Notes: generated by a model not told the origin, from the sequence alone. Counted from the stretch's first letter, positions 1 to 7,208 are shown. The stretch: DNA of 14,157 nucleotides from an uncultured Eubacteriales bacterium (GCA_900544525.1 UQVN01000064.1:1-14157); one strand, 5' to 3'. Numbers and translations are program-made.

Positions 1-49
1 GACCTAGAACGATAATGATAGTTTAACCTCTCATCATCATATCTAGGTC
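1..49 (-). terminator. RAT-controlled intrinsic terminator stem (edge of window)
   Basis: The arms 42-49 and 1-8 are a perfect 8-bp inverted repeat (GACCTAGA / TCTAGGTC on the minus strand). A second inner pairing (GATGATGA against TATCATTATC, with a G-U pair) lies inside the loop, so the whole segment can fold into one long hairpin. Its ascending arm shares bases 45-49 with the RAT site, which is the geometry of LicT/SacY-type antitermination: protein-bound RAT and terminator cannot coexist. The U-tract expected after the stem would lie left of base 1 and cannot be seen. Confidence 0.75.
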
Positions 50-74
50 TTGCCTGCTTTACCAGTAACAATCC
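46..74 (-). promoter_or_regulatory. RAT (ribonucleic antiterminator) site, LicT type
   Basis: On the minus strand this 29-nt segment begins GGATTGTTACTG and ends CAGGCAAGACC, with a six-base apical part GTAAAG. This matches the known RAT of the LicT-controlled bglP/licS mRNAs almost base for base, including the paired GGATTG..AGACC base and the asymmetric internal loops. It starts 42 nt after the stop codon of the LicT-like gene and overlaps the following terminator stem. A dimer of the CAT domain of the upstream gene would bind here and permit transcription of the next gene, which is outside the window. Seen directly; the regulated gene is inferred. Confidence 0.9.
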
Positions 75-116
75 TGTATTATGATTGCTTTCTTCTTCAA
101 CTGTATCTTTATGATA

Positions 117-998
117 TCATTCTTTTTCTTGATCGTCAATAACTTTTTTAGAACTTTTTTGAGTTTTTAAAAGAATCCGTTTTATATACACAGTCAAATA
201 CATCTTCTCCTCTTGGGACATCAAAAATTCATATTCTTCCTTGATATAGGCCTCTATTTTTTTCACACATTCATATGCCTCTTTATGTTTTTTTTGTACA
301 GAAATATAAAATTCATCGTCGTCATCTTCTTCTCGTATCCCTTCGAATATCTTTTGAGATAGATATTTTAAATGTGTAACAAATCGACCATATTCATAAA
401 GAGCAGGATCTAATTTTATTTCATATTGTTCTTCTATGATACGCAAAACATCTTGCAAAAATTGGGTTGTATTCATAATCTGCCCTGTGCTATTGCTTTC
501 ATTTTCCGCATTTAAAAAATGCATTGTTAAAAATCCTGTTTCATCAATTGGCAAATGAACTCCTAATACCTGATTAATACGATTTCTTGTATATTCCGCT
601 ACAGCAAACTCTTGTGGATAAAAATGTTTCATATCAAAAAGCATTGGATTATTTAAAACCGCCCCTTGTTTCACTCTTTGCAGAACGAGATTCAAATGTT
701 CAATGAGTGTAATATATAAATTGGCGTTTAATTCTTTTTTCAAGAACTGTTTTCCATATTCGATACACTCTGTTACAATCTTAATAAATTCAATTGGAGT
801 ATCTTTAAAAATCTCTTCTAATTTATAGGATTGCTTGTCCATATCTGGTAGAAAAATTTTCTCAATTTTTTCAGGATCAACTAATTCGCCTTTTTTCTTT
901 TGAAATCCAATTCCCTTTCCAGTTAGTATTGCTTCTTTATTGTTTTTATCAATCGCATTGACAACATTATTATTGATCACTTTTTCAACCAACCACAT
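117..998 (-). CDS. licT: BglG/LicT-family transcription antiterminator (CAT-PRD1-PRD2)
   Basis: This is an RNA-binding antiterminator that stabilises a RAT hairpin in the leader of sugar PTS operons when its PRD domains are in the substrate-available phosphorylation state. The 293 residues divide into a CAT RNA-binding domain (1-55, with the hallmark KVINNNVV and GKGIGFQKKKG), PRD1 (about 65-170) and PRD2 (about 175-280). Putative phosphohistidines are H101 and H160 in PRD1 and H209 in PRD2, aligning with LicT H100, H159 and H207. The fourth position (LicT H269) is Y271, within YLTVYIKRI. The start at 998 is preferred over the ATG at 1013 because a GGAGG lies 5 nt before it and family members start at this point. 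A matching RAT follows directly. Symbol by family resemblance; substrate unknown, aryl-beta-glucosides being the usual case. Confidence 0.92.
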   Translation of the reverse strand: MWLVEKVINNNVVNAIDKNNKEAILTGKGIGFQKKKGELVDPEKIEKIFLPDMDKQSYKLEEIFKDTPIEFIKIVTECIEYGKQFLKKELNANLYITLIEHLNLVLQRVKQGAVLNNPMLFDMKHFYPQEFAVAEYTRNRINQVLGVHLPIDETGFLTMHFLNAENESNSTGQIMNTTQFLQDVLRIIEEQYEIKLDPALYEYGRFVTHLKYLSQKIFEGIREEDDDDEFYISVQKKHKEAYECVKKIEAYIKEEYEFLMSQEEKMYLTVYIKRILLKTQKSSKKVIDDQEKE

Positions 999-1095
999 AG
1001 GAACCTCCAACATCTATTTTCCTTTTGCAAAAACGAACCCTCTATGAAAATTCCTACAGCTATGAAAACTCATTCACTGAAACTTCCCACTTTCT

Positions 1096-3183
1096 TTATT
1101 TTGTCTTTGCATATGTCAATTTAAAGCTACTACCTGATTCTCCAATTAATACAAGCATAGCATCTTTTGGTAATTTCATCCTTTTCTCACCAGTTATTAT
1201 AGAATAATTCAGCATAACGCCATCTTTATCATATAATGCAACAGCTCCATTCTTTGGAGTCTGAATCGTTACCGTTTTCCCTGCCGCTTTATTCACTCGA
1301 TACCACTTGTTTTCATCATCTACTTTTACAGTAAAACCTTTTGTTGGCAATTTTTCAATTGCATCTTCACTAATATAGTTTTTACCTGCAATATTTAAGT
1401 ACTCTGCATCATCTTTTGTATATACTTTAACATCGCTTAAATCTCTTCCTCCCATTCCTGGAATCTGAAGATTTGCCTGTGCTAAATCCACATCTTGAAT
1501 TTGATCAACACCGACATAGCCTTGTAATTGATCAAACAATGAAATTTGACCTACAGCTCCTAAAAGATAATAGACAGAATTATATGGTTCATCTACAAGA
1601 AAATATTTCTTCCCATCTCTTTCTTTCCATGTTTTCCATACAGTGTCACTAACTTTATTTTCTGTTAATTTCTCTGCTACATATTGAACATCTGTACTCT
1701 GTCCAAGTGCTGGTAGTGTAGCAAGGGCGCTTTGCTGTAAATACAATCTTCCATTTTCTTCTTTCACAAATTGAAAGCGAACACTACCATCTTCCGTTGC
1801 AAAATCACCATCGGTTGTATAATACATTTTGGTGCTTGGAATTACATTTTCAAGTCCAGCATAAGAAAAAGTTAAAGTTCCATTGCTCTCAATATCAACT
1901 TTATAAAGAGCAGAACCTCCATAGTATCCTGCATATTCCATAACAGAAGATGGCATTCCTGCCTTAATCGGAGTTTTTGGTGTTACATCAGGTTTAATCT
2001 GCTTAATAATACCTTTTTCTTGTAATGCTGTCAATAGGATCTGACTTGCTGCCATCTGGTTATAAGTACTCGCACCTCCAGAGGAAAGAACTGCTACTGC
2101 CATATTTTCCTCTGGAAGGACAACTAAACTGCTGTGATAAAAATTACTATCGCCACCTTTTGCTACGGCTTTGATTCCATATTGATTCAATGGATACACA
2201 TTTACATTGTCCCAACCAAGTCCATAGGAAATAGAACCGCCATCTTTATCATCTGGCCACAGTCCTTTTTTATATTCTTCTCCCATTGTTTCTTGCTTTG
2301 CACTATCTGATAAAAATTGCTTATTTTCATCCATAAATACAGTAGCAAAACGACAAAGATCGCCTGCACTGGCATAAATACCACCAGCTCCAATTGTACT
2401 AAGTATTTCTTTTGGCAATGCTTGTTCTAACGTTCCATAATACGTTCTTGGCATTTTTGCATAAGAAGGATTCTCTGCTGGCGTCTTTGTTGTTTTTGTC
2501 TCTAACGGATTCAAAAAGCTTGTCCGAATATAATTAGTAAAACTCGTTCCTGTTACTCGTTCCACAACGATTTCTGCTAGTGTAAATCCATCATTACAGT
2601 AAACAGAAAATGCGCCTGGATCCGCTTTTAATCTCTGTGTTTTTAACTCTTCTAACAATTCTTTATTTGTATTTTCATTATAATCATCAAAAAGTATCGT
2701 ACCATTAAAAGTAGAACCCATAAGTCCAGAAGAATGATTTAATAACATCCGCACGGTAATATCTTTATAACGACTATCCGCCATTTTAAAATCTTTAACA
2801 TAAGTTGTCACTGGCTCATCTAATTTCACTTTTCCTTCATCACATAACTTCATAATAGCTGCTGTGACATACATTTTACTAATAGAACCAATTCCATAAA
2901 TATTTCCATTTTTTAACGCTTTATTTTCTGTTCTGCTAAAACTACCACTCGTATCAGCAAGCACAATCTTACCATTATCAATGAGCGCATATTGTACACT
3001 TTCTTCTCCATAAATGCTACAAAGCTGTTTTGCAATTTCTGCTGCTTTTTCTTTTGTTAACTTATATGCTTCTTGGTATTCAGCTTTATTTCCAACATAA
3101 GGATATCCTGCATAAACAGGTTGACTCAGTAACATAACCGCAATCATTGATAGGGCGGTTGCCTTTTTCCACATCTTTCTCAT
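1096..3183 (-). CDS. Secreted serine hydrolase, beta-lactamase/PBP superfamily, with C-terminal extension
   Basis: A 695-residue exported protein. Residues 1-25 are a signal peptide (basic start, hydrophobic core, VYA cleavage site). The catalytic domain (about 40-385) has the serine nucleophile in S100-I-S-K103, the Y195-C-N197 motif and K342-G-G as the third motif, plus HSSGL at 150-154, typical of class C beta-lactamase-like esterases and D-aminopeptidases. About 300 further residues (400-695) are beta-rich and not recognised; they may hold the DUF-type domains often found after this fold. Start choice is supported by GGAGG seven bases upstream. The substrate cannot be told from sequence: peptidoglycan peptides, esters or D-amino-acid peptides are all possible. 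It has its own promoter upstream and no clear terminator before the antiterminator gene 97 bases further on. Confidence 0.88.
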   Translation of the reverse strand: MRKMWKKATALSMIAVMLLSQPVYAGYPYVGNKAEYQEAYKLTKEKAAEIAKQLCSIYGEESVQYALIDNGKIVLADTSGSFSRTENKALKNGNIYGIGSISKMYVTAAIMKLCDEGKVKLDEPVTTYVKDFKMADSRYKDITVRMLLNHSSGLMGSTFNGTILFDDYNENTNKELLEELKTQRLKADPGAFSVYCNDGFTLAEIVVERVTGTSFTNYIRTSFLNPLETKTTKTPAENPSYAKMPRTYYGTLEQALPKEILSTIGAGGIYASAGDLCRFATVFMDENKQFLSDSAKQETMGEEYKKGLWPDDKDGGSISYGLGWDNVNVYPLNQYGIKAVAKGGDSNFYHSSLVVLPEENMAVAVLSSGGASTYNQMAASQILLTALQEKGIIKQIKPDVTPKTPIKAGMPSSVMEYAGYYGGSALYKVDIESNGTLTFSYAGLENVIPSTKMYYTTDGDFATEDGSVRFQFVKEENGRLYLQQSALATLPALGQSTDVQYVAEKLTENKVSDTVWKTWKERDGKKYFLVDEPYNSVYYLLGAVGQISLFDQLQGYVGVDQIQDVDLAQANLQIPGMGGRDLSDVKVYTKDDAEYLNIAGKNYISEDAIEKLPTKGFTVKVDDENKWYRVNKAAGKTVTIQTPKNGAVALYDKDGVMLNYSIITGEKRMKLPKDAMLVLIGESGSSFKLTYAKTK

Positions 3184-3264
3184 CTTTTCTCCTCCACTCT
3201 TCCTATTCTCTAATTTTAATATTTTTCCTCATATGTAATCGATATTTACGAAATTTACTTTTTC

Positions 3265-3273
3265 ATTATACCA
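3265..3273 (-). promoter_or_regulatory. Extended -10 promoter for the serine hydrolase gene
   Basis: The minus strand reads TGGTATAAT, a perfect TATAAT with the TGn extension. No good -35 element lies 16-18 bases upstream, as is usual for extended -10 promoters. Initiation would fall near 3258, giving a leader of about 75 nt before the GGAGG site and ATG at 3183. Confidence 0.65.
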
Positions 3274-3322
3274 TGATGATTTTACAATTCCTAGATCTAA
3301 TACCAAATTTTATACCATAAGA

Positions 3323-3361
3323 AAAAGACAAGAAAAGTCTTTTTACCTTTTCTTGTCTTTT
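3323..3361 (-). terminator. Terminator of the VTC-DUF4956-CotH operon
   Basis: Arms 3323-3337 and 3347-3361 are a perfect 15-bp inverted repeat (AAAAGACAAGAAAAG and its complement) around a 9-base loop. It begins 10 bases after the CotH-like stop codon. The stem is A/U-rich, and the right arm on the minus strand runs into TTTTTC. T-rich sequence also follows on the plus strand, so it could act both ways. Confidence 0.8.
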
Positions 3362-3371
3362 GTGTTTTTCT

Positions 3372-5585
3372 TTAGATATGAAATTTGCGTTTTGAAAACT
3401 TTCTAACAATCAATAAGCCAAGCAATGCAACAACAATTAAAATCGCTAAGACAATAACTGACCCTTGCTGCCCGCTTGGGGATTGTCCCATTTCTTTTGG
3501 ATCCATCTTTTGTCTCATATTATTGGAATTTTCTTGTCCAAATTCTTTTTGAGTTGGCATTCCACCAGCCCCTTGCTCTTCTTTGTTAAACGATTGTTCT
3601 TGGTTCGTTTGTTCATCCTGATTTTCTTGTCCGCTTTGATTTGTCTGTTCACCTTGGCTTACTTGGTCTCCTTGGCTTACCTGTTCACTTGGACTCGTTT
3701 GCCCAACTTGACCTACCTGATCGCTTTGGTTTGCCTGCCCAACTTGTTCTGTTTTTGTTCCTTGCTCTATCTTATTGGTGGTGACATTCATTGTTTCTTT
3801 GAAACTTTCTGAATGGTTTCCTGTCATTTTCATATCCTGTCGTCCACCACCCATAGTACCCATTGCAGTAATCGACAAGTCTCCTGTTTCCACAAAGCTT
3901 GAATCATCTTTTTGTTGTTCCTCTTCTGTGGAAGGAATCGTGCCTTCTAACTGTCCACGAACACTTTCTCCTCTTAATTTACAAAAAACTTCTAAGTTTT
4001 CTACTGCCTCTGTAAATTCATCATAAGTATAAAATGCCGTTGGATCTTCTTTTACATAGCCATCAATCAGTTGTTTTATTTGTGTAATAACCGCTTCATA
4101 GCGCCCACTTTCAATATATCCTTTTACTAATTGATCTAAATAATTATGATACTGCTCCAAATAAGTTTCATTGGATAAAAGCTGACCAAGCATAGGTCTT
4201 TGTTCTAATGTTGTACCAGATACTGGAGTGTCAATCGGATCATTTACAGCACTTTTTGCATTATTACTCTGAAATCCAGCAAAAGCTAAATTCAAATCCC
4301 ATGGCAACATCGTCAATTTACCATCTTGCTCATATAAATAATAATTATGCTTTAAATTCCCTGTATAACTATCATAGTTTACAAGAAAACTATTTACAGC
4401 AAAATATTTTAAATTTTCTTCTACGGTCATGTACTGCTCTAAATTTTCGCCAGTTGCAATTCCCTTTAAAGCCTCGATTACTTTCTTTTGAAGTGCTTTC
4501 GTTGTATCAAAGACTGCACTATCAAAAATACTGCTATAGCTTTCTACGTTATCATCGGTATACACAAGATCGGTTCCAGAAGAATTACTTTCTTCTCTAT
4601 CCATTTTAAATCCTTGCTCTCTCTTGTTCGTTTCCCCTTCGTTCGTATTCTCTTGAAGCGGATCACTACCTATCTTAAAAGCATCACTTGGCATATCAGG
4701 TGCTCCTTCTGGCGCTTGACCAGTATCCCCCGCCATATTAGGTGCTCCTTCTGGCGCTTGACTGGTATCCCCTGCCATATTAGGTGCTCTTTCTGGTGCT
4801 TGACTCATATCGTCCGTTCCATTAGAATCTTCTTCTGATGCTTTGTCATTACTATTTGTTCTATCGGAATTTCCTTCTGATACTTTATCATTACCCTCTG
4901 GCATATTAGGCATTCCTTCTGGCGCTTTCATTCCATTTGGTTGGTTTCCATCTTTTTTACCACCACCCATTCCAGCTTGTTGGCTTTCTGGTTTATAGAG
5001 TTCTCCATGAGCTACCCCATAATTTCTTTCGGCAAACGATTCTTTCACACCTTCTAAAGCTAAATAAAGCCCATAAGTTTCTCCATTGATTTTCACATCT
5101 GCATAAGTGTAAAGAGGTGTTACAACTCCAAGATATTGGAACATATCATAGGCAATATACTCTTTCATATAAGTAGCATCGCTAAAATTGTTATTTAACA
5201 CAAGCTGATCTAGACCATCACATGTTTGACCTTCTTGATATTTATCAAATTGAATTTTAAAACTGTATCGATCGTTTGTTACCTGTGTAAGACTTGTATT
5301 TCCTTTTGGACGAATTGCTACATTTTTATAAGTGACACCATTTACTTCTACATCACACGGAACATAAGTCTCATCGTTTGCATTTTGAAGCATTTCCTGC
5401 CACTCTTCTTCGTCCATTAAAATATTTACTTCTAACACTTGATTCTTTTGAAACAACGTCGTCTCATAAGTTTTTGAAACAGGGCGCACTCCATTTCCTT
5501 TCACAACAACCGTTAACAGACAAGAGAATACAAGTGCAAAAACCATTAAAATCACTGTTATTTTTGTCAATAATTTCTGTTTCAT
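3372..5585 (-). CDS. CotH-kinase family protein, membrane-anchored, with low-complexity inserts
   Basis: The 737-residue product begins with an N-terminal hydrophobic segment (8-28) that acts as a signal or anchor. The CotH fold is split: a first part at about 48-201 (RPKGNTS at 92-98, GELYK near 194-198) and a second at about 338-540, with NYD (D405) and PWDLN (D430). These aspartates match in order and spacing the catalytic and metal-binding aspartates of spore-coat kinase CotH. Between them sits an insert of about 135 residues rich in Gly, Pro, Asn and Ser, including three 14-residue repeats. A Gln/Ser/Gly-rich tail (610-664) precedes a C-terminal membrane segment (709-727) and a basic end. 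A GTG six bases upstream is in frame, but AGGAG lies 5 nt from the ATG at 5585, which is chosen. Protein-kinase activity is inferred; substrates unknown. It is last in the operon, 9 nt after the DUF4956 gene. Confidence 0.88.
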   Translation of the reverse strand: MKQKLLTKITVILMVFALVFSCLLTVVVKGNGVRPVSKTYETTLFQKNQVLEVNILMDEEEWQEMLQNANDETYVPCDVEVNGVTYKNVAIRPKGNTSLTQVTNDRYSFKIQFDKYQEGQTCDGLDQLVLNNNFSDATYMKEYIAYDMFQYLGVVTPLYTYADVKINGETYGLYLALEGVKESFAERNYGVAHGELYKPESQQAGMGGGKKDGNQPNGMKAPEGMPNMPEGNDKVSEGNSDRTNSNDKASEEDSNGTDDMSQAPERAPNMAGDTSQAPEGAPNMAGDTGQAPEGAPDMPSDAFKIGSDPLQENTNEGETNKREQGFKMDREESNSSGTDLVYTDDNVESYSSIFDSAVFDTTKALQKKVIEALKGIATGENLEQYMTVEENLKYFAVNSFLVNYDSYTGNLKHNYYLYEQDGKLTMLPWDLNLAFAGFQSNNAKSAVNDPIDTPVSGTTLEQRPMLGQLLSNETYLEQYHNYLDQLVKGYIESGRYEAVITQIKQLIDGYVKEDPTAFYTYDEFTEAVENLEVFCKLRGESVRGQLEGTIPSTEEEQQKDDSSFVETGDLSITAMGTMGGGRQDMKMTGNHSESFKETMNVTTNKIEQGTKTEQVGQANQSDQVGQVGQTSPSEQVSQGDQVSQGEQTNQSGQENQDEQTNQEQSFNKEEQGAGGMPTQKEFGQENSNNMRQKMDPKEMGQSPSGQQGSVIVLAILIVVALLGLLIVRKFSKRKFHI
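4699..4816 (-). repeat. Tandem 42-bp repeat inside the CotH-like gene
   Basis: Units start at 4699, 4741 and 4783, spaced exactly 42 bases; the third is partial and more diverged. Each encodes a 14-residue unit of the form SQAPEGAPNMAGDT. The first two units differ by only a few mostly third-position changes, which indicates fairly recent duplication. The reading frame is kept. Confidence 0.9.
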
Positions 5586-5594
5586 TGTCACTCC

Positions 5595-6266
5595 TTATGA
5601 CATATACTCTCCATTATAACTTACAAGCACTGCTTGTTCGACTCCTTCTAAATTAACAAGTTGATTGATAAATTCTGTTGTCATATCTTTTAAACGGATT
5701 TCTACAGTCAATTCGATTCCCATTTTGGATACGGTTTTTGATTTTACAATATGTTTCTTCACATATTGTCCCATTTTTTCATACATTCTTTGTTCTGCTG
5801 CATCATTTGCACAAGTTACAACGAGAATATATGGATTATCATTATGTTTTCGATTTACTAAAACTAATAAAATAATACCAATTAAAATACTTCCAATCAC
5901 AGCTAATGGTATCATACCTGCTCCAATTACAATTCCAACACCAATTGCCCAAAAAATATAACAAATATCCATCGGCTCTTTAATGGCTGTACGGAAACGA
6001 ACGATGGAAAGCGCACCTACCATACCAAGGGATAACACAACATTTGATGTTACTGCTAAAATAATAAATGTTGTTATCATACACATGGCCACTAAAGAAA
6101 TTCCAAATGTTTCCGAGTACATAACCCCTTGAAAGTTCTTACGGTAAATTACAAAAATAAATAGCCCAATAACAAGAGCTAACACTAAGGCAATCATTGT
6201 ATCCAATAAGGAAAATGATGTAATATTGTTATAAAAATCTGATTTAAAAATATCTTGAAACGACAT
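5595..6266 (-). CDS. DUF4956 family membrane protein
   Basis: A 223-residue integral membrane protein with hydrophobic segments at about 21-41, 53-75, 101-118 and 119-138, then a soluble C-terminal domain (140-223) with an alternating beta/alpha pattern, possibly ferredoxin- or ACT-like. The strongly conserved family stretch is GALSIVRFRTAIKEP (84-98), followed by an aromatic FWA. The biochemical role of DUF4956 is not established. It is repeatedly found next to VTC-domain polyphosphate polymerases, and here it follows that gene by 51 bases without a terminator. A membrane partner or conduit for polyphosphate is therefore plausible, but this is inference. A strong GGAGG lies five bases before the ATG. 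Confidence 0.9.
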   Translation of the reverse strand: MSFQDIFKSDFYNNITSFSLLDTMIALVLALVIGLFIFVIYRKNFQGVMYSETFGISLVAMCMITTFIILAVTSNVVLSLGMVGALSIVRFRTAIKEPMDICYIFWAIGVGIVIGAGMIPLAVIGSILIGIILLVLVNRKHNDNPYILVVTCANDAAEQRMYEKMGQYVKKHIVKSKTVSKMGIELTVEIRLKDMTTEFINQLVNLEGVEQAVLVSYNGEYMS

Positions 6267-6317
6267 TTTAACCTCCTGTTTCTTTCTCTTTTTTCTTACT
6301 TTATATTTTTTTGTTTG

Positions 6318-6998
6318 TTATTCATACGCTCTACAAGCGGCATATTTTGAAAAAGCTCCACTTTGTCGATTATTTGTTTGAATAGCAGCTTCTATCATAT
6401 CAGGAAGAAATTCGTCAAATTTTACTTCCATTACATAAAGCCCTGGTTCAAATACTGCTATTGTAGGAATATCCGCTTGAAAAAAATCATTGCTATAAAG
6501 CCCTGTTCGTATTTGACTATCAAAGGTAATTCTTACATTTCCAATGGAATAAACATAAGGCTCTCTTATATAATCGACAATGGTCTTTGGTCTTAGTTGC
6601 TGTCCATGAAGTTTACTATAAAATTCAACTAACAATGGATGCTTTGAGTCCTTTAACCATTCCCAATCGCCATCTAAAATTTTTTGACATTCTTCTTTCG
6701 TCAAGCGAGCACTTGCTTTTGTACCAAGTTGATTTTTTTTGCTTTTCTTTTCCAAATTGACAAATTCACAATCGTCATTATAATATCGCAAACGAAACTT
6801 TTCTCTTTCACTAATTCCACTTAACTTTTCAATTAAAGCTTTATCACGATAATTATCAAAGTAAAGACTTCTAATTTTATACTGTCCACTTGAATTCACA
6901 TGCTGATCCGATTTCATAATCCATTTTAATCGATTTTTTATCGCCAAATAATCACCCGTATGAATCACATGCTTTAATTCATGGCGCATTTTTCCCAT
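6318..6998 (-). CDS. VTC-domain polyphosphate polymerase
   Basis: VTC domains are tunnel-fold (TTM) enzymes that make inorganic polyphosphate from the terminal phosphate of ATP. All 226 residues form one such domain. Recognisable tunnel motifs in order: RHELKH (K9), YKIRSLYFDN (R43), EKFRLRYY (R69, R71), LEKKSK (K84, K85, K87), DYIREP (R145), VRITFD (R156), VMEVKFDEFLP (metal-binding E191, K193) and FSKY (K218). Together these supply the basic phosphate-binding tunnel and acidic metal ligand expected of an active enzyme. There is no SPX domain and no membrane segment, so membrane placement could come from the DUF4956 neighbour. AAAGGAGG seven bases before the ATG is the best ribosome site, favouring 6998 over the internal ATG at codon 4. 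It is first in a three-gene operon. Confidence 0.92.
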   Translation of the reverse strand: MGKMRHELKHVIHTGDYLAIKNRLKWIMKSDQHVNSSGQYKIRSLYFDNYRDKALIEKLSGISEREKFRLRYYNDDCEFVNLEKKSKKNQLGTKASARLTKEECQKILDGDWEWLKDSKHPLLVEFYSKLHGQQLRPKTIVDYIREPYVYSIGNVRITFDSQIRTGLYSNDFFQADIPTIAVFEPGLYVMEVKFDEFLPDMIEAAIQTNNRQSGAFSKYAACRAYE

Positions 6999-7035
6999 GG
7001 TCTCTCCTCCTTTCTCAAATCTTTCGGTTGTAATT

Positions 7036-7091
7036 ATTTTACGAAAGATTTGTGTAAACTTTTTGTAAACTTTATGAAAAAACTATGTCCT
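7036..7091 (-). promoter_or_regulatory. Candidate PhoP box array and promoter of the VTC operon
   Basis: Reading the minus strand, hexamers occur every 11 bases: AGGACA (7086-7091), TTTTCA (7075-7080), TTTACA (7064-7069) and TTTACA (7053-7058), each separated by 5 bases. Direct repeats of TTWACA-like hexamers with an 11-bp period are the known form of PhoP boxes in Firmicutes. A -10-like TAAAAT (7036-7041) follows 11 bases after the last unit, and no good independent -35 is present. Placement before a polyphosphate polymerase fits phosphate control. The repeat is seen directly; the regulator is inferred, and the AT-rich setting lowers certainty. Confidence 0.55.
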
Positions 7092-7164
7092 CTGTTTGTA
7101 TTTCTTCTATTTAATGCAAATTTTTATATTTCTGATTTATAACAAAATGTGCATTGCACGCTTT

Positions 7165-7206
7165 GCCACACGCAAGCTACTAATCGCTTGCACGTGGTGC
7201 TTTTTT
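7165..7206 (+). terminator. GC-rich hairpin with plus-strand T6 tract
   Basis: GCAAGC (7172-7177) pairs perfectly with GCTTGC (7186-7191) around an 8-base loop. After a two-by-two mismatch the pairing continues, CCAC (7166-7169) with GTGG (7194-7197), plus two wobble pairs. Six T follow at 7201-7206, so it reads as an intrinsic terminator on the plus strand, though both flanking genes are on the minus strand. It could instead be an interspersed palindromic element. Confidence 0.45.
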
Positions 7207-7208
7207 AC

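Noticed and set aside
999..1013. Upstream ATG of the LicT-like gene at 1013
   Set aside because: The GGAGG between the two ATGs sits at the right distance for the ATG at 998, and CAT domains begin there.
4208..4609. Plus-strand open frames opposite the CotH-like gene, including one of 133 codons
   Set aside because: They mirror a clearly coding minus-strand frame, have low-complexity composition, no family motifs and no ribosome sites.
4699..4816. CRISPR-like array from the 42-bp repeats
   Set aside because: Units are directly adjacent without spacers and keep the reading frame of the CotH-like protein.
5500..5525. Lipobox (VFSC) in the CotH-like N-terminus
   Set aside because: Phe at the -2 position is atypical and the hydrophobic run continues past the cysteine, so a plain signal/anchor segment is more likely.
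5586..5591. GTG start of the CotH-like gene at 5591
   Set aside because: AGGAG directly abuts the GTG, leaving no spacing, while it is 5 nt from the in-frame ATG at 5585.
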